DNA of 53,270 nucleotides from Streptomyces sp. SM10 (GTDB taxonomy: Bacteria; Actinomycetota; Actinomycetes; Streptomycetales; Streptomycetaceae). Shown piece after piece: positions 49,351 through 53,270 of the stretch (position 1 is its first letter; every line of letters begins with the position of its first letter). The stretch is from the NCBI RefSeq assembly GCF_002910915.1, contig NZ_NEUF01000148.1:1-53270 (forward strand), given 5' to 3'. A program made the position numbers and the translations under genes. The notes beneath the pieces were generated by a model, which saw only the letters and a program-made list of their open reading frames with translations, searched no databases and was not told the origin of the DNA.

Positions 49351-50703
49351 TCAGGTGCGTGGGGTGATGAGATGTGCGGCGGCCTCCGGCACGCGCCGCT
49401 CCTCCGGTACGTCCGGCCCCTCCTGCGCCCCGTGCGGGACGGATCCGGCGGGGGGCGGAACGGGCCGGGACAGCAGCGGGCCCACCATCGCCGTCGTGAC
49501 CAGCGCCATGATCACCAGCATGGTGAACATGCGCCCGTCCAGGACGCCGAGGCTGACGGCCGCGTCGAGGATGATCAGTTCGGTCAGGCCGCGGGTGTTC
49601 ATGAGCAGCCCCAGGTCCTTGGCGTCCCGCCACGAGAAGCCGGCGAGCCGGGCGGGCACGATGGCGCCGATCAGCTTGCCCGCGCAGGCCACGGCGATGA
49701 TGAGGGCCAGGCCCGCGTAGTCGGTCCGCGTCAGCGCACCGAGGTTCACACCGAGACCGGTCACGATGAAGAAGACGGGAAGCAGGATCGTGCTCACGTT
49801 GCTCATCGGCTTGCGCAGGTGCTCGGTCAGCAGACGGGCGGGCTCACGCGGCATCACGAAGCCGAAGAGGAACGCCCCGAAGATCGCGTGGATGCCGATC
49901 CACGTGGTCAGCACCGCCGATCCGAGCGCCCCGGCGGACAGGACCGCCAGCAGCGTCGGCCAGCGCTCCGCCGCGGCCCATCGCCACACCATGCGCGCCA
50001 CCAGCGGCCGGACGACCAGGAACATCAGTGCCACGTAGCCGACGCTGAGCAGGCCGATCCGCCCGAGCTGCGAGTAGTCGCCGTCCGAGGTGACGAGCGC
50101 GGAGACGTACGCGAGCAGGCACCAGGCGAGGATGTCGTCGACGGCGGCGCTGGCCAGGGACAGGGAACCGACCCGGGTGTCCAGGAGCCGGTTCTCGGTG
50201 AGGATCCGGGCCAGCACCGGGAAGGCGGTGACCGACATGGCCGTCCCGAGGAAGGTGGCGAAGGCGACGAACGAGATCTCCTTGCCGGCCACGGTCGCGT
50301 GCTCGTCGTAGAGCACCGGCGCGAGCGCGACACCCAGGCCGAACGACAGGACGATGGAGGACAGCGAGACGCCGGCCGCGAGGCCGGCGTGCGGACGGAC
50401 CAGGCGCTTCTCGAACTCCCAGCCGACCACGAACATGAAGAGGACCAGGCCGACCTGCGCCACCGCCGACAGCAGCGGACGCACCTCGGCCGGGAAGAGG
50501 CGCTCGGGCAGACCGCCCGGCAGCAGCCCCAGCACGCTCGGCCCCAGCAGGATGCCCGCGGTGATCTCACCGACCACCGCGGGCTGCCGGAGCCGTTGGG
50601 CGAGCCGGCCGAGCAGGGCGCCGGCCAGCAGCACCACGCCGATGCCGAGCAGCAGCATCGCGAGAGTCGACTCCTCGACGCCGCCGGCCGCCAGGGTGGT
50701 CAC
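49351..50703 (-). CDS. cation/proton antiporter (CPA2, KefB/NhaS-like)
   Basis: 450 aa membrane protein with 12-13 helices. The opening helix LLLGIGVVLLAGALLGRLAQ and VVGEITAGILLGPSVLGLLP are family landmarks. LASAAVDDILAW contains the Asp pair of the ion-binding site, and GFVMPREPARLLTEHL is also typical. No TrkA domain. Related antiporters occur in several type II PKS clusters (for example ForN in formicamycin, as I recall), where their role is unclear. The GTG at 50703 overlaps the stop of the NTF2-like gene as GTGA, indicating translational coupling. Confidence 0.9.
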   Translation of the reverse strand: MTTLAAGGVEESTLAMLLLGIGVVLLAGALLGRLAQRLRQPAVVGEITAGILLGPSVLGLLPGGLPERLFPAEVRPLLSAVAQVGLVLFMFVVGWEFEKRLVRPHAGLAAGVSLSSIVLSFGLGVALAPVLYDEHATVAGKEISFVAFATFLGTAMSVTAFPVLARILTENRLLDTRVGSLSLASAAVDDILAWCLLAYVSALVTSDGDYSQLGRIGLLSVGYVALMFLVVRPLVARMVWRWAAAERWPTLLAVLSAGALGSAVLTTWIGIHAIFGAFLFGFVMPREPARLLTEHLRKPMSNVSTILLPVFFIVTGLGVNLGALTRTDYAGLALIIAVACAGKLIGAIVPARLAGFSWRDAKDLGLLMNTRGLTELIILDAAVSLGVLDGRMFTMLVIMALVTTAMVGPLLSRPVPPPAGSVPHGAQEGPDVPEERRVPEAAAHLITPRT

Positions 50704-51143
50704 GGGGACTCCTGCGGGGCGGGCGGAGCCCCGTCGGTCCACAGGACCCGGAACGACAGGGCAGCCAGCCGCCAGCCGTCGCCGGTCAGCCGCGCCTCAC
50801 CCGTCGCCAGCGTGCCGGCGGTGAACAGCGGCCGGCCGGCGGAGCCGGGGTGGTGCACATGCGTCGAGACGAGGTTGGCGCGCAGTACCGCGTGCCCCTC
50901 CCCCGCGAGGTCCACCACCGCGGCGGATCCCAGGTGCTGAGTGGCGGCGAAGGCCGCGAGCGAGTCACGGTGGTACGCGGCGAGCCCTTCGAGGCCCTTG
51001 TGACCGCTCATGGGGAACTCGACCCGCGCATCACGGGTGAACAGCGCCGCGGCCCACGCGTCGTCCAGTTCCTCGTCGTCGAGACCGATGAGATACCGGT
51101 CAAGCAGCGTACGTATGTCGGCTATTGCCTGGCCTGGATGCAT
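50700..51143 (-). CDS. NTF2/SnoaL-like protein
   Basis: 147 aa alpha+beta cone-fold protein: IRTLLDRYLIGLDDEELDDA, WAAALFTRDARVEFPMSGHK, then a sheet with AVLRANLVSTHVHH and WRLAALSFRVLWTDG. The fold is used by polyketide cyclases such as SnoaL and by hydroxylase-like homologues; catalytic residues cannot be assigned here. I took the ATG at 51143, although the ribosome site is weak. It is first in an operon with the antiporter and flavin reductase, and divergent from the ABM gene (230-base gap), so both units may share regulation. Confidence 0.82.
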   Translation of the reverse strand: MHPGQAIADIRTLLDRYLIGLDDEELDDAWAAALFTRDARVEFPMSGHKGLEGLAAYHRDSLAAFAATQHLGSAAVVDLAGEGHAVLRANLVSTHVHHPGSAGRPLFTAGTLATGEARLTGDGWRLAALSFRVLWTDGAPPAPQESP

Positions 51144-51373
51144 TGCCCGAGCATGGCCGCCGCTCCGATCACGGGCCAAGGCCGCTTTTCAGAGACCTGA
51201 CGAATATGCGGAAGATTTTGAGCCCGCACCGGAAACTTGACAGAACCGCGCCGAATCATGACGGGTGAGACCTTTCCCCGTTCCCTTTTCTCCTGCCAGG
51301 CTCTGACGGGAACACCCGGCCCGAGTGTTTATGGCCGTTCGCAGATCCCTTTCCTCGAATGGAAGAGAAGAGA

Positions 51374-52066
51374 ATGCCGAAGATTGCAGCAGACGGTCAG
51401 CACCTGACTGTCCTCAACCTGTTCTCGACCGACGCCCCCGAGAAGCAGGTCAAGCTCCTCGCCGCCATGCGCGAGATCGTCGACTCGGCCGCCTACCAGG
51501 GCTGGATCTCCAGCACCGTCCACGCGGGCGAGGACAAGCCGGGCACCGCCAACTTCATCCAGTGGAACAGCACCGAGGACCTCGAAGCCCGCTACGCCGG
51601 CGAGGAGTTCAAGCACCGCACCCTGCCGCTGTTCGGCGAGATCACCACCTCGATCCGGCTGCTGCAGAACGAGATCGCCTTCACCCAGTCGAAGCCGGGC
51701 CTCGACGGCACCGAGATCTCCCCGGACCGTGACGACTACACCGCCATCGAGCTGTTCGGCGTGTCCGAGGAGGAGCAGGAGGACCTCGTCGACGCGCTGG
51801 GCACCTCCCAGGAGTGGCTCCAGGACGTCCCGGGCTACCGCACGCACACCGTGCTGCGCGGTCTGCGCGCCCGTGGCATCGAGGGCAAGTTCGTCGTCTC
51901 CTACTCGCAGTGGGACAGCAAGGAGGCGTACGACGCCTTCCGCAACGCGCCGGAGGCGGACCGCGCCCCGGAGCGGCAGAAGGTCGACGCCCGCGTCGCC
52001 GCACTCTCCACCTGGCAGGACTCCAACACCTACCGCGTCGTCCACACCCGCGCCGCAGGCGAGTGA
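51374..52066 (+). CDS. two-domain antibiotic biosynthesis monooxygenase (ABM)
   Basis: 230 aa with two tandem ferredoxin-like ABM domains: residues about 8-100 (LTVLNLFSTDAPEKQVKLLA, GWISSTVHAGEDKPGTANFI) and 118-222 (YTAIELFGVSEEEQEDLVDA, FVVSYSQWDSKEAYDAFRNA). ABM enzymes are cofactor-free anthrone-type oxygenases that make quinones in aromatic polyketide paths; fused dimers occur in pentangular and fasamycin-like clusters. The ATG at 51374 has GGAAGAGAAGAG upstream; an ATG at 51359 lacks a site. It leads the plus-strand operon that continues into the aromatase. Confidence 0.9.
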   Translation: MPKIAADGQHLTVLNLFSTDAPEKQVKLLAAMREIVDSAAYQGWISSTVHAGEDKPGTANFIQWNSTEDLEARYAGEEFKHRTLPLFGEITTSIRLLQNEIAFTQSKPGLDGTEISPDRDDYTAIELFGVSEEEQEDLVDALGTSQEWLQDVPGYRTHTVLRGLRARGIEGKFVVSYSQWDSKEAYDAFRNAPEADRAPERQKVDARVAALSTWQDSNTYRVVHTRAAGE

Positions 52067-52073
52067 CGGCACG

Positions 52074-52175
52074 CCCGGCCGGTACGCCGGCCGGGTGCGC
52101 GCACGCAGACGTACCCCTCGGGCGGGCCTGAGCGAGACCGCCGCACTGCCGCTGCCGGGACCGACCGGCAGCGGC
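52074..52175 (+). terminator. two hairpins between ABM and aromatase genes
   Basis: CCCGGCCGG (52074-52082) pairs with 52087-52095, loop TACG. GCCGCTGCCGG (52148-52158) pairs with 52165-52175, loop GACCGA. They follow the ABM stop by 8 and 82 bases. A promoter for the aromatase may lie between 52176 and 52347, where I see no gene. Confidence 0.6.
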
Positions 52176-52347
52176 GGTCCCGGTTCCGGCCCGCCCGCAC
52201 ACAGAGATGCCCCCTCGCGGGCGGAGCGGGCGCCGGTTCCCCCCGGGCCGTGCCGTTGTCACGTGTCGACGCGGCGACGGACACGGCCCCGTGCGGCGAA
52301 TCCTGCCCCCGCGCTCCCCGCACCCTTCGAGGACCAGGAGTCCGCAC

Positions 52348-53270
52348 ATGAAGCAAGCGGGCGTGCGCCGGACGGCGCACGAGATCACCGTGGCGGTACC
52401 CGCCGCCACCGTCCACCGGCTCATCGCCGACGTGGAGAACTGGCCGCGGGTCTTCCCCGACACCGTCCACGTCGCCCACGACGACGCCCCGGAAGGCGAG
52501 CAGCTGCTGCGCGTCTGGGAGGCCGCCGACGGCGGTCCGCCGCGGTCCAGGAGACTGCGCCGTATCGTCCAGGACGCCGAACTGCGGGTCAACTTCCAAC
52601 GGTTGCACGTCGAGGCGCCCTTGTCGTCGCTGGGCGGCGCATGGGTCGTCGAACCCCTCGGGGAGAGCTCCGCCCGGATACGGCTGCTGCACGAGTTCGA
52701 GGTCGTCGGGGGCGACGCGGCGGAGCTGGACCGGGCCGGCACGGAGGTAGGGAACGGTGCCGCGGCGGAGCTGGCGGCGTTGAAGGAGAACGTCGAGCGG
52801 GCCCACGCCACCGACGACGTCACCTTCTCCTTCGAGGACACCGTCCACATCAACGGCTCCGCCAAGGACGCCTACGACTTCGTCAACGAAGCCGGACTCT
52901 GGCCCGAACGCCTCCCCCACGTCGCGACCGTCCACCTCACCGAGGACACCCCCGGCCTCCAGACCCTCACCATGGACACCCGCGCCAAGGACGGCAGCAC
53001 CCACACCACCACCTCCCACCGCGTCACCTTCCCCCACCACAGGATCGCCTACAAACAGACCACCCTCCCCGCCCTCATGACCCTCCACACCGGCCTGTGG
53101 ACCTTCACCGACACCGACACCGGCACCACCGCCACCTCCCAGCACACCGTCACCCTCAACACCGACAACATCACCCGCATCCTCGGCCCCGACGCCACCA
53201 CCCAAGACGCCCGCACCTACGTCCACACCGCCCTCTCCACCAACAGCACCGCCACCCTCAACCACGCCAA
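52348..53270 (+). CDS. didomain polyketide aromatase/cyclase (partial, runs off window)
   Basis: At least 307 codons with no stop before the window edge; the usual size of 310-320 aa means only a few residues are missing. Two SRPBCC/START-like domains: residues about 10-145 (HEITVAVPAATVHRLIADVE, NWPRVFPDTVHV) and 165-305 (FEDTVHINGSAKDAYDFVNE, LWPERLPHVATVHL). This is the ActVII/GrhS/OxyK-type enzyme that sets first-ring cyclisation and aromatisation of the poly-beta-ketone. The ATG at 52348 has AGGAG eight bases upstream. The second domain is written almost only in C-ending codons, unlike the first. Confidence 0.92.
   Translation, partial: MKQAGVRRTAHEITVAVPAATVHRLIADVENWPRVFPDTVHVAHDDAPEGEQLLRVWEAADGGPPRSRRLRRIVQDAELRVNFQRLHVEAPLSSLGGAWVVEPLGESSARIRLLHEFEVVGGDAAELDRAGTEVGNGAAAELAALKENVERAHATDDVTFSFEDTVHINGSAKDAYDFVNEAGLWPERLPHVATVHLTEDTPGLQTLTMDTRAKDGSTHTTTSHRVTFPHHRIAYKQTTLPALMTLHTGLWTFTDTDTGTTATSQHTVTLNTDNITRILGPDATTQDARTYVHTALSTNSTATLNHA

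Noticed and set aside
1..53270. tRNA, rRNA or riboswitch genes
   Set aside because: I looked for clover-leaf termini, the T-loop consensus and common riboswitch cores by eye and found none; a covariance search would be needed to be sure.

Overview
The window is high-GC DNA with strongly GC-ending codons, GTG/TTG starts and Streptomyces-type families: HrdD-like sigma factor, DUF6227, double-domain AsnC, large penicillin acylase, MscL with a cysteine-bearing loop. The gene order from moaC/moeA/galU through mscL to hrdD matches, as I remember it, the S. coelicolor block around SCO3178-SCO3207. I read it as a Streptomyces chromosome arm-proximal core segment running into an accessory biosynthetic gene cluster. 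Names and synteny come from recognition and memory; no searches were run.

Layout. 1-1488: an IS110-family element abutting moaC. 1489-5057: molybdenum cofactor genes moaC and moeA, galU, and divergent 5-formyltetrahydrofolate cyclo-ligase. 5054-8308: a DHA2 exporter with a Gly-Pro repeat tail, divergent from a double-domain AsnC regulator. 8411-16045: penicillin-acylase-type hydrolase, K+/H+ antiporter (apparently CTG-started), an MFS protein, FmdB and methylthioadenosine phosphorylase. 16046-22796: an island that looks inserted into the core order. It holds an Ig-like secreted protein, two IPT/TIG-repeat proteins, broken ABC and Rhs remnants and two membrane-anchored hypotheticals. 22935-34885: SAF/CpaB-like protein, mscL, P1 peptidase, DUF6227, exporter plus WYL regulator, hrdD, a PAT-like acetyltransferase, DODA dioxygenase plus MarR, exporter plus TetR. 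35145-40963: M6 metalloprotease, acyl-CoA synthetase, NmrA-like SDR, second WYL regulator and TIGR03086 protein.

41028 to the right edge: the start of a type II polyketide cluster. Reading left to right it has a Tat-exported BBE-type FAD oxidase, flavin-dependent halogenase, aromatic FAD monooxygenase, PPOX/F420-type protein, DHA2 exporter, HxlR regulator, flavin reductase, cation/proton antiporter, NTF2/SnoaL-like protein, two-domain antibiotic-biosynthesis monooxygenase, and a didomain aromatase/cyclase cut by the window edge. The minimal PKS should lie just to the right. Halogenase, flavin reductase, antiporter, ABM protein and cyclase together suggest a chlorinated polycyclic aromatic polyketide (fasamycin/formicamycin, lysolipin/xantholipin or tetracycline-like logic).

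Most striking non-gene signals: a 40-nt block, 35/40 identical, shared by the SDR promoter (39260-39299) and the hxlR promoter in the cluster (48288-48327); near-identical half-sites beside both WYL regulators; tandem palindromes built from DnaA-box-like words at 22739-22765; a 19-bp inverted repeat in the AsnC/exporter divergent region; an 11-copy hexanucleotide repeat; and many perfect 12-23 bp terminator hairpins.
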